Positions 10,318-17,560 of a stretch of 62,143 nucleotides of DNA are shown here, piece by piece. Under the pieces are notes generated by a model, which had not been told where the DNA came from, made no database searches, and saw only the letters and a program-made list of their open reading frames with translations. The stretch lies in NCBI RefSeq assembly GCF_025463825.1, contig NZ_JAODBG010000049.1:1-62143 (forward strand), read 5' to 3'. Positions within the stretch are counted from its first letter, which is position 1. Each line of letters starts with the position of its first letter. Origin of the DNA: Cryobacterium sp. GTDB lineage: Bacteria; Actinomycetota; Actinomycetes; Actinomycetales; Microbacteriaceae. Position numbers and translations under genes: made by a program.

Positions 10318-10959
10318 ATGACTCCGCAGGCCCGCGCCGTCGAAACCCGGGCGGTGATCATCCGCGCCGCCGCCGACGTTTTCGGTGCTTTCGGCTACGG
10401 CGGTGCCTCGATGGCTGACATCTGCCTCGCCGCCGGCCTCACCAAGGGGGCGGTGTACTTCCACTTCGAGTCGAAGGAGGCTCTTGCCCTGGCCGTCATC
10501 GACGCTCAACACGAACGGGCGATCGCGCTCGGCGGCGAACTCCTGCACAGCGACCAGCCCGGACTGCACGTGCTGGTGCGGATGGCCGTCGAACTGGCCA
10601 CACAGCTGCGCACCGACCCGGTCTCCCGCGCCGGGATCCGCCTGACCATGGAGTCGAGCAACCTGTCCGCTCCCGTCGTGACTCCCTACGAGGACTGGAT
10701 CGCCGCCTGCGACCTGCTGCTGCGCCGGGCGATCCTTGACGGCGACGTGCGCGCGGATGTCGATGTGGCCGCCGCCGCCCGATTCATCAGCCCGGCGTTC
10801 ACGGGTGTGCAGGTCGTCTCCGATGTGCTCACTGGACGCGATGACCTGATGCAGCGGATCGTGGAGATGTGGTCGTTCGTGCTGCCGAGCCTGGTGGTGC
10901 CGGAGCGCTGGGAACAGCTGCGCACCCTGCCGCAGGAGATCGTCGAGCTCTGGGCCTGA
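10318..10959 (+). CDS. TetR-family regulator, ArpA/ScbR (gamma-butyrolactone receptor) type
   Basis: 213 residues. The N-terminal HTH spans about 10-55 (TRAVIIRAAADVFGAFGYGGASMADICLAAGLTKGAVYFHFESKEALA). The C-terminal half has the ScbR-type pattern: ELATQLRTDPVSRAGIRLTMES, APVVTPYEDWI, FTGVQVVSDVLTGRDDL and a MWSFVLPSLVVP end. Such proteins repress from AT/GC palindromes and release on binding a butyrolactone or butenolide signal. ATG 10318 follows a GGAGGGTC ribosome site. The perfect palindrome at 10228 is the likely operator, giving autoregulation and control of the divergent membrane gene. No A-factor synthase homologue is visible in the window, so the ligand is unknown. Confidence 0.88.
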   Translation: MTPQARAVETRAVIIRAAADVFGAFGYGGASMADICLAAGLTKGAVYFHFESKEALALAVIDAQHERAIALGGELLHSDQPGLHVLVRMAVELATQLRTDPVSRAGIRLTMESSNLSAPVVTPYEDWIAACDLLLRRAILDGDVRADVDVAAAARFISPAFTGVQVVSDVLTGRDDLMQRIVEMWSFVLPSLVVPERWEQLRTLPQEIVELWA

Positions 10960-11090
10960 CGCGCCGCAGGGCCCGCCGGCGCGGAATAGTTTTCCCGGCT
11001 CGCGGTTGGGCTCAGTGTGGAACCGCGGTTTCGCACCCGGCGCAGGATAGGCATCCGCCCTGCGCCTCACGCACCAGGAAAGAGAAAACC

Positions 11091-11651
11091 TTGACAGATA
11101 TCCTCGTACTCGTCGGTAGCCTTCGCGCCGGATCGACCAACAAGCAGATCGCCGAAACCGCGGCGCAGAACGCCCCGGAGGGTGTCTCGCTCACGGTGTT
11201 CGGTGACATCGCTCAGCTGCCCTTCTACAACGAGGACATCGACACCGAGGACACGGTCCCGCAGTCCGTCGTCGACTTCCGCGCCGCCATCGGCTCCGCC
11301 GACGCGCTCCTGGTCGTCACCCCCGAGCACAACGGCACGATTCCCGCTGTGCTCAAGAACGCGATCGACTGGGCCTCGCGCCCGTACGGCGCGAGCCAGC
11401 TGGTCGGCACCCCCGTCGCCGTGATCGGCAGCGCCTTCGGCCAGTTCGGCGGCGTGTGGGCCCAGGACGAGGCCCGCAAGGCACTCGGCATCGCCGGCGC
11501 CACAGTGCTCGACGACATCAAGCTCGCCATCCCCGGCTCCGTCGTGCGCTTCGCCGACGTGCACCCCAAGGATGACGCCGAGGTCGTCGGCCAGCTGGAC
11601 GAGGTCGTCGCCGGCCTCGTCTCCGCCATCGGAGCCCCGCAGGCCGCGTAG
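11091..11651 (+). CDS. NAD(P)H-dependent FMN reductase family protein
   Basis: 186-residue flavodoxin-fold oxidoreductase. The phosphate loop GSLRAGSTNKQIAE at the N-terminus binds FMN, and TPEHNGTIPAVLKNAIDWASRP is the family's signature segment. Members reduce quinones, azo dyes or chromate with NAD(P)H; the physiological substrate cannot be told. I chose the TTG at 11091 because it gives MTDILVLVGSLR, the normal N-terminus, with AGGAAAGAG upstream; longer versions would add unrelated sequence. It converges on ohr, another oxidative-stress gene, with a palindromic element between them. Confidence 0.9.
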   Translation: MTDILVLVGSLRAGSTNKQIAETAAQNAPEGVSLTVFGDIAQLPFYNEDIDTEDTVPQSVVDFRAAIGSADALLVVTPEHNGTIPAVLKNAIDWASRPYGASQLVGTPVAVIGSAFGQFGGVWAQDEARKALGIAGATVLDDIKLAIPGSVVRFADVHPKDDAEVVGQLDEVVAGLVSAIGAPQAA

Positions 11652-11663
11652 TACCGCGCCCGG

Positions 11664-11735
11664 CACAACTGTGCCCCGTACGGACATCTGCACCCGGCAC
11701 ACCGGGACCATTTGTCTGCACGGGGCACAGTTGTG
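11664..11735. repeat. Nested palindromic element, family I copy A
   Basis: CACAACTGTGCCCCGT (11664-11679) is repeated inverted as ACGGGGCACAGTTGTG (11720-11735), a perfect 16-bp stem. A second small hairpin, CCCGG-CACA-CCGGG, sits in the middle. The same inner hairpin, flanking CTGCACCCGG and CCGGGACC words and outer ACAACTGTG word recur at 24493-24560. It lies between converging genes and may also act as a terminator. Confidence 0.8.
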
Positions 11736-11753
11736 TGTGTCGGAGTTGGCGGG

Positions 11754-12185
11754 TTAGTCCTCGTCGGTGACGACGCTCAACAACACGTTGAGGTTGCCGC
11801 GGGTGGCGCGTGAGTACGGGCAGACGGCGTGGGCGGCTTCCATGGCGGCCTGGGCGGTCGCCCGGTCGGCGCCGGGGATCTGGGCTTCGATGGAGACCTC
11901 GAAGTCGAGGTTGGTGGCCAGGCTGCCGACCAGGTTCACCGTGAGGGTGACGGCGGACTCGGAGACGTCGATCTTGTTCTGCCGGGCGGTGGCCTTGAGG
12001 GCGTTGTGGAAGCAGGCTGCCCAGCCGCTGGCGAAAAGCTGCTCGGGGTTGGTGCCCGGCCCGCCGTCGCCGCCCATGTCCTTCGGGATGGACAGGTCGA
12101 GGTCGAGCTTGTTGTCGCTGGTGACGACCTTGCCGGTGCGTCCGCCCCAGGACGTGGCGGATGCGGTGTAGATGGCGTTGGTCAT
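11754..12185 (-). CDS. ohr: Organic hydroperoxide resistance protein Ohr
   Basis: 143 residues, a cytoplasmic thiol peroxidase of the Ohr/OsmC family that reduces organic and fatty-acid hydroperoxides. Catalytic C58 (WAACFH) and resolving C122 (AHAVCPYS) are present, with R16 and E48 in the positions expected for the active-site Arg and Glu. PGTNPEQLFASGWAACF is the Ohr signature region. The gene is divergent from a MarR-family gene, the classic ohr-ohrR arrangement, with two palindromes in the shared promoter region. Confidence 0.96.
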   Translation of the reverse strand: MTNAIYTASATSWGGRTGKVVTSDNKLDLDLSIPKDMGGDGGPGTNPEQLFASGWAACFHNALKATARQNKIDVSESAVTLTVNLVGSLATNLDFEVSIEAQIPGADRATAQAAMEAAHAVCPYSRATRGNLNVLLSVVTDED

Positions 12186-12224
12186 GATTGTCTTCTTTCA
12201 GGTAGAGCGGAGGACACTGGACTG

Positions 12225-12242
12225 AGCGCCCATGTGGGCGCT
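12225..12242. promoter_or_regulatory. Inverted repeat in the ohr-marR divergent promoter
   Basis: AGCGCCCA-TG-TGGGCGCT is a perfect 8+8 inverted repeat, 40 bp upstream of ohr. About 20 bp further on, TTCGTATTCGAA (near 12255) is palindromic at 10 of 12 positions. Either could be the binding site of the divergent MarR protein; the sequence alone does not decide. Confidence 0.5.
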
Positions 12243-12301
12243 TTACTCAAGTGCTTCGTATTCGAAACAACTGTATCCTCAGGGCAACGTTAGGACCGCG
12301 C

Positions 12302-12862
12302 ATGGGAATTCCCGAACCGACCATTTCGGCCGATGAGATGCGCGCCTGGGCGGCCCTGTTCGAGACGTCGAACATCGTTCAGTACGCGGCCGACCGCAAC
12401 CTGCGCGACACCGTCGGACTCACGCTGGCGCAGTTCGAGATCCTCCTGCGCATCGGCGAGGCCGGCGCCGACGGCCGCCGCATGACGGACATCGCCGACG
12501 CCCTCACCGTCTCGCGCAGCGGCCTGACCTACCAGGTCGGTCAGCTCGAACGGAAGGCCCTCGTGCTGCGGAAGCCGGCCCCCGACGACGACAGGTCGGT
12601 GATCGCCCAGATCACGCCGGCCGGGCTCGACCTGCTACGGGCGGGCATCCCCGGCTATGTGGACCTGGTCCGGGAGATGCTGTTCGACCGGTTGAGCCAC
12701 GCCGACCTGATGACCGTCACCGAGATCCTCGACGACGTGCGCCGCCAACTCAAGGAGCAGCCCAAGCGTTCCACCTTCCGGCGCGGCCGGTCCAAGGGCG
12801 CTGCCGACCGGGCAGCCGGTGTGGCTGCGCCGGGCGAAACCCTGCCGACCGCCGCTGACTAG
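12302..12862 (+). CDS. MarR-family transcriptional regulator
   Basis: 186 residues from ATG 12302. The winged helix is at about 40-110: LAQFEILLRIGEAG, MTDIADALTVSRSGLTYQVGQLERKALVLR and the wing KPAPDDDRSVIAQITPAG. It faces ohr and probably represses it. Unlike OhrR proteins, which sense peroxides through a reactive cysteine, this protein contains no cysteine at all, so if it controls ohr it must sense another way or another signal. The C-terminal 30 residues are basic and low-complexity. Few bases upstream fit a good ribosome site (TTAGGA). Confidence 0.88.
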   Translation: MGIPEPTISADEMRAWAALFETSNIVQYAADRNLRDTVGLTLAQFEILLRIGEAGADGRRMTDIADALTVSRSGLTYQVGQLERKALVLRKPAPDDDRSVIAQITPAGLDLLRAGIPGYVDLVREMLFDRLSHADLMTVTEILDDVRRQLKEQPKRSTFRRGRSKGAADRAAGVAAPGETLPTAAD

Positions 12863-13015
12863 GGGTCGAGTGCTGGTGGGGTTTGCATCCTCGGGCGCGA
12901 TGGGCAGACTGGGATCAGGAGCAATCCACCTCCCGGCGGCCCGGACGGGCAGGGCGACCAGCGCACCGTCGAACTCGTCGAGGCCGAACGGCGCTACGTC
13001 CTACTGCTCGGCGGG

Positions 13016-13282
13016 GTGCGGGTCGGCTCCACCACCTACGTGGACCACGGCTCCCAGCGCGTATTCGTGCATACCGAGATCGACCTGGACCAGGGCGGCA
13101 AGGGCCTTGCGTCGACCCTCGTGACCGGGGCGCTGGCGGATGTGCGCGCCCGGCAGTTGCGGGTCGTGGCGATCTGCCCGTTCACGGCGTCGTACCTGCG
13201 CGGCCACCGCGAGTGGGACGACGTGGCCGACCCGGTGACCCCGCGGCTGACGGCCGACATCCGTGCCGCCGGCCTGCTCTGA
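13016..13282 (+). CDS. GNAT-like small acetyltransferase domain protein, start uncertain
   Basis: 88 residues from GTG 13016. VFVHTEIDLDQGGKGLASTLVTGALADVR (acetyl-CoA loop region) and VVAICPFTASYLRGHREWDD match the small YjdJ-type N-acetyltransferase domain, usually about 95-110 residues. The matching text continues upstream in the same frame (QRTVELVEAERRYVLLLGG from about 12959), but that stretch has no ATG, GTG or TTG before 13016. Either the start codon was lost or misread (AGGAG at 12917-12921 followed by no start), or an unusual start is used. Starting at 13016 would remove the first beta strands, so the gene may be inactive. Confidence 0.55.
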   Translation: MRVGSTTYVDHGSQRVFVHTEIDLDQGGKGLASTLVTGALADVRARQLRVVAICPFTASYLRGHREWDDVADPVTPRLTADIRAAGLL

Positions 13283-13364
13283 CGCGCTCGGCGGCCTGAG
13301 CGGCCGGCCGTCGGCGGGGGTACTGTGTGCAGCGGAATGCAGGCCCGACCCAAGGAGATGCATC

Positions 13365-13778
13365 ATGGCCGGAGGAATAGCACGCCGCGACCGTTTCGAG
13401 CTGCCCGACTCGGTGCGCCGCTTTTTCGAGGGCGATTGGGATTCGTCTGGGATACGGGTGGAGGAGTACCAGGAGGGCAGCACGCTGGTCGTGAAGGCCG
13501 AGATGCCCGGCATCGATCCGGAACAGGATGTCGACGTCTCGGTGTCGGACGGGGTGTTGCACATCAAGGCAGAACGCCAGGAGCGCACCGAGCACAAGGA
13601 CAAGAGCGGCTACCGCACCGAGTTCCGCTACGGCTCGTTCTCCCGGGATATCCCGCTGCCGGGCGGCAGTCAGGACGCGGAGGTCTCGGCCAGCTACCGG
13701 GACGGCGTGCTCGAGGTGCGGGTGCCCGTCGCCGAGCGCCCGGAGCGCCGGGCAAAGATCGCGGTGACGCGCGGCTGA
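13365..13778 (+). CDS. Hsp20/alpha-crystallin small heat-shock protein
   Basis: 137 residues. The alpha-crystallin domain covers about 28-130: IRVEEYQEGSTLVVKAEMPGIDPEQDVDVSVSDGVLHIKAER, then FSRDIPLPGG and the conserved YRDGVLEVRVPV. These proteins hold unfolding proteins in large oligomers without ATP. ATG 13365 follows AAGGAGATGC. It is a single gene; it converges on the ABC importer, separated by a 9-bp tandem repeat. Confidence 0.94.
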   Translation: MAGGIARRDRFELPDSVRRFFEGDWDSSGIRVEEYQEGSTLVVKAEMPGIDPEQDVDVSVSDGVLHIKAERQERTEHKDKSGYRTEFRYGSFSRDIPLPGGSQDAEVSASYRDGVLEVRVPVAERPERRAKIAVTRG

Positions 13779-13782
13779 GCCG

Positions 13783-13818
13783 GCCGCCTTCGCCGCCTTC
13801 GCCGCCTTCGCCGCCTTC
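13783..13818. repeat. Four perfect 9-bp tandem repeats (GCCGCCTTC)
   Basis: GCCGCCTTC is repeated exactly four times, with a partial fifth (GCCG), in the 45-bp gap between the convergent hsp20 and ABC ATPase genes. It is a microsatellite-like tract, variable-length by nature; no function is evident. Confidence 0.85.
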
Positions 13819-13823
13819 GCCGG

Positions 13824-15520
13824 TCAGGCGTTTCGGCGGCCGGGGATCGACGCGACCAGTTCGCGGGTGTAGTCCTCGACCGGGGCCGACAGCACCCCGG
13901 CGGCGTCGCCCTGCTCGATGACCCGGCCGGTACGCATCACGGCCACCCGGTCGGAGACCTGCCGGATCACGCCGAGGTCATGCGAGATGAACAGGTAGCT
14001 CAGGCCGAACTCCACCTGCAGGTCCACGAGCAGTTGCAGGATCTGCTCCTGCACCGACACGTCCAGGGCCGACACGGGCTCGTCCAGAACCAGCAGCTCG
14101 GGGCCGAGTGCCAGCGCCCGCGCGATGGCGACGCGCTGGCGCTGCCCGCCGGAGAGCTGCGCGGGCCGGCGGTCCACGAGGGCGGGGTCGAGGCGCACGG
14201 CGGAGAGCAGCTCCCGCACCGCGCCCGCTGCGACCTGTTGCCCACCTTGAATGCGCGAAGCGGTTCGTCGACGAGCCGTTCAACCGACATGGTGGGATCG
14301 AGCGAGCCGAACGGGTTCTGGTAGACCACCTGGATGCGCCGGCGCAGCTGACGCAGTTCCTCGCCGGCCACGGAACTGATGTCCTGGCCGTCGAAGCGGA
14401 TGCGACCGGAGTCCGGCGTCACGATCCGGGCGGCGATGCGCGCGGTGGTGGTCTTGCCCGAACCGGATTCGCCGACGATCGCGAAGGTGCTGCCGCGGGG
14501 AACCGCGAAGGAGACCGCGTCGACCGCCGTGAGGGTTTTCGCGCCGCCGGCGGGCTGACGCAGGGAGTAGGTCTTGGTGAGGTCGTCGACGGCGAGGATG
14601 TCGGGAACGCTCGTGGCGGTGGCCGAGGCGCGGAACGCCAGGGTGAGCCTGGATCGTGCCGCGGCGGCGTAAGCGTCGCCCTGGGCGCTCGCCGGGCGCG
14701 GGGCCAGCCGTCCGCTCGTGAGGCCGGGCGCGGCCGCGACGAGTTCCCGGGTGTACGGGTGCGACGGCGCGCCGAGCACGTCCGCTGGGGTGCCCTGCTC
14801 GACGATCCGGCCGGCCTGCATGACCAGGATCTGGTCGGCGCGGTCGGCCGCGATGGCGAGGTCGTGGGTGACCAGGATCACCGCGGTGCCCTGGTCCCTG
14901 GCCAGCGTCTCGAGGCGGTCGAGCACGTGCCGCTGCACCGTCACGTCCAGGGCGCTGGTGGGCTCGTCGGCGATCACCAGGCGCGGCGAGCACGACCAGG
15001 CGACACCGATCAGCACCCGCTGCCGCATGCCGCCGGAGAGCTTGTGCGGGTACTGCCCGGCGCGGCTGGCAGCATCCGGGATGCCGACCTCGTCGAGGAT
15101 CCGCACGGCGGCGGCCGCCGCATCCGCCCGGTTCAGCCCGCGGTGCAGGCGCAGGCTCTCGGCGATCTGCTCACCGACCTTCATGAGCGGGTTGAGCGAG
15201 TTGCTCGGGTCCTGCGGGACGAAGCCGATGTCGGCGCCGCGGATCCGGCGCAGGGCGCGATCGGGCATCGTGACCAGGTCCCGGCCGTCGAAGGAGATCG
15301 ACCCGGAGACGATGCGGCCGCCGTCCGGCAGCCGGCGTACGAGCGCCTGCGAGATGGTGCTCTTGCCCGACCCGGATTCGCCGACGACGGCGACGATAGC
15401 GCCGGGCGCCACGGTGAAACCGACGCCACGCACGGCGCGGGTGATGCCGGAGCGGGTGTCGTAGTCGATGTGCAGGTCCGTGACGCGCAGCAGGGCGTCG
15501 CCGGTGTCTGGGCGGGTCAT
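13824..15520 (-). pseudogene. Frameshifted double ATPase of a peptide-type ABC importer (DppD-DppF fusion)
   Basis: From ATG 15520 the first nucleotide-binding domain is complete: Walker A GESGSGKST, signature LSGGMRQR, Walker B LVIADEPTSALD. The second starts near residue 290 with Walker A GESGSGKTT and QNPFGSLDPTMSV, then the frame is lost near 14221 after VGNRSQRA. The continuation ([41 protein letters not shown]) runs on in the -1 base frame to 13824. One base, or four or seven, seem to be missing; an isolated sequencing error is as likely as a real mutation. The start overlaps the permease stop (ATGA), and an AGGAGAACG ribosome site precedes it. It would power the importer encoded upstream. 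Confidence 0.8.
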
Positions 15521-16431
15521 CGTTCTCCTCCGATCAGGCGGGCCAGGCGGTTGACGGCGAGCACGACCGCGCGCACGACGACGCCGGGCAGGATGCTCAG
15601 CCACCAGGCGGTCGAGACGTAGTCGCGCCCGCCGGAGACGAGCGCGCCCCACTCGGGTTCGGGCGGCTGGGCGCCGAAGCCGAGGAAGCTCAGGGCCGAC
15701 ACGGCCAGGATGGCGGTGCCGAGTTCGAGGGCGGCCAGCGCGATCACCGGCCGGCCGGCGTTGGGCAGGATGTGGCCGAACAGGATGCCCGGCCAGCGCA
15801 CGCCCAGCGTGCGAGCGGCCTCGACGTATTCTTCGTTCCGCACCCGCACGACCTGGGAGCGCATGATGCGGGCGAACGACCCGGCCGCGCCGAGTCCGAC
15901 GCCCAGCGCCACCGACCAGGGGCCGAAGCCGAGCGTGGCGACGACGATGAGGGCGAGCAGGATGCTGGGCACGGCGATGAGCACATCGATGAAACGCATC
16001 ACGATGAAATCGAGCGTGCCGCCGACGAAGCCGGAGACCAGGCCGAGCAGGGCGCAGACGAACACGCCCACCAGCACGGCCGTGCCGGCGGAGGCGAGGG
16101 AGAGGAACGCCCCGTGCACGACCCGGGAGAACAGGTCACGACCCAGGTGGTCGGTGCCGAAGAGGTAGCTGCCGCCCGGCGCCAGCAGGCGATCGGACGC
16201 GACGCCGGGGTACGGGTCGTGGGTGGCGATGACCCCGGGCATCAGCATCATCGCCAGGGCGGCCAGCACGATCAGGCCGGCCAGGAGCACGCCGGGCGAG
16301 AGGGCGGTGCGCAGCATCGGCGGGAGCCGCCGGGCAGACCGGTCGGTGCGGATGCGGGCAGGCGGGGTGGCTGTCACGGTGTGGGTGCCCTTGGCTTCGG
16401 AGGAGGCGGGAGAGGACGCGGGGGTGCTCAT
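15517..16431 (-). CDS. Peptide-type ABC transporter permease (DppC-like)
   Basis: 304-residue inner membrane protein of the oligopeptide/nickel permease family. After a 40-residue cytoplasmic tail come about six membrane helices; FGTDHLGRDLFSR is the DppC hallmark, and EYVEAARTLG is the loop that contacts the ATPase. It overlaps the DppB-like gene by 4 bp (ATGA) upstream and the ATPase gene by 4 bp downstream, so the operon is tightly translationally coupled. Confidence 0.93.
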   Translation of the reverse strand: MSTPASSPASSEAKGTHTVTATPPARIRTDRSARRLPPMLRTALSPGVLLAGLIVLAALAMMLMPGVIATHDPYPGVASDRLLAPGGSYLFGTDHLGRDLFSRVVHGAFLSLASAGTAVLVGVFVCALLGLVSGFVGGTLDFIVMRFIDVLIAVPSILLALIVVATLGFGPWSVALGVGLGAAGSFARIMRSQVVRVRNEEYVEAARTLGVRWPGILFGHILPNAGRPVIALAALELGTAILAVSALSFLGFGAQPPEPEWGALVSGGRDYVSTAWWLSILPGVVVRAVVLAVNRLARLIGGER

Positions 16432-17465
16432 GATTCGACGACCGCCGTGTCACGGGCCGCGGCGACCCGGGCCGAACCGGCCCGGCGGCCGACCAGGGCG
16501 AGCCGCGTGCGCGGGTCGATCAGGCCGTAGGAGAGGTCGACGAGCAGGTTGACCACGGAGTAGACCAGGGCAACGACCAGCACGACCCCCTGGATGACGT
16601 TGGTGTCCCTGGCCAGCACGGCGTCGACGGTGATGCGGCCGATGCCGTCGCGGGAGAACACCGTCTCGACCACGGCGGTGCCGCCGGCGAGGTAACCGAT
16701 GAGCAGGCCCAGGATGGTGACCGACGGCAGCAGGGAGTTCCGCAGCACGTGGCGCAGGAAGATGGTGCCGGTGCCCAGGCTCTTGGCGACCGCGGTGAAC
16801 ACGTACGGGCCCTTCCTGGCATCCAGCACGGCAGCGGAGAAGACCTGGAAGAAGATCGCCCCGACCGGCAGGGCCAGGGTGATGGCCGGCAGCACCACGC
16901 CGAGCGGGCTGCGGCTGCCCGAGGAGGGGAACCAGCCCAGCCCGAACGAGAACACGCTGACCAGGACCAGGCCGCTGAGGAACGCGGGCGTGGCCGCACC
17001 CAGCGGCGGAATCTGCAGCAGGGTCTGGCGCAGCCAGCGCCACGGGCTGACGAAGGCCAGGAAGGTGATGACGACGGCGGTGACGACGCCGAGGACCAGG
17101 GCGAGCACCGCGACGGCGGCGGTGTTCGGCAGCGCCCGGGCCACCATGTCGGCGACGGGTTGCCCGGTGGCGATGGAGACCCCCAGGTCGCCGCGGAGCG
17201 CGGACACGAAGTGACCGACGTACTGCTGCCAGAGTGAGCCGTCCAGGCCGTACTGGGCGCGGAGGGCCGCGAGTTCGGCCGGGTCGGTGGTGGTGGCGTC
17301 GCCGCCCTTGAGGGAGAGCGCGGCCAGCACCGGGTCGCCGGGCAGGAAGTGGATCAGCAGGAACGTGACCGTGTAGGTCGCCCAGATCACGAACGCGAAT
17401 TGCACGAGTTTCGGGCCGAGATAGCGCACCGAGGCGGCCAGTCGGTCTCGGGGTGTTGGTGCCAC
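16428..17465 (-). CDS. Peptide-type ABC transporter permease (DppB-like)
   Basis: 345 residues from GTG 17465 with a GAGGTAAC ribosome site. The first helix and FLLIHFLPGDPVLA at about 35-48 are the DppB N-terminal signature; the ATPase-contact loop and further helices follow. It pairs with the DppC-like protein to form the membrane channel. Second gene of the operon SBP-permease-permease-ATPase; 95 bp separate it from the binding-protein gene and contain a hairpin, a usual way of lowering expression after the binding protein. Confidence 0.93.
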   Translation of the reverse strand: MAPTPRDRLAASVRYLGPKLVQFAFVIWATYTVTFLLIHFLPGDPVLAALSLKGGDATTTDPAELAALRAQYGLDGSLWQQYVGHFVSALRGDLGVSIATGQPVADMVARALPNTAAVAVLALVLGVVTAVVITFLAFVSPWRWLRQTLLQIPPLGAATPAFLSGLVLVSVFSFGLGWFPSSGSRSPLGVVLPAITLALPVGAIFFQVFSAAVLDARKGPYVFTAVAKSLGTGTIFLRHVLRNSLLPSVTILGLLIGYLAGGTAVVETVFSRDGIGRITVDAVLARDTNVIQGVVLVVALVYSVVNLLVDLSYGLIDPRTRLALVGRRAGSARVAAARDTAVVES

Positions 17466-17520
17466 GGGCTTGTTACCTCGGTGTTCGGTGTTCGGTGTTC
17501 GGCGGTGCAGGTGGGGCGAG

Positions 17521-17546
17521 CAGGCGGCGTCGCTGGAGCGACGCCG
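17521..17546 (-). promoter_or_regulatory. Intercistronic hairpin between binding protein and permease genes
   Basis: GGCGGCGTCGCT-GG-AGCGACGCCGCC forms a 12-bp perfect stem just after the binding-protein stop. No T-run follows, so partial termination or protection of the upstream mRNA is more likely than full termination. Next to it, GTGTTCG is repeated three times (about 17477-17497). Confidence 0.6.
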
Positions 17547-17560
17547 CCCGCCCGGAGGGA

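Noticed and set aside
13325..13921. Proline/serine-repeat protein overlapping hsp20 in another frame
   Set aside because: The PPSPPS repeats come from the 9-bp tandem repeat; the rest is a frame shadow of Hsp20.
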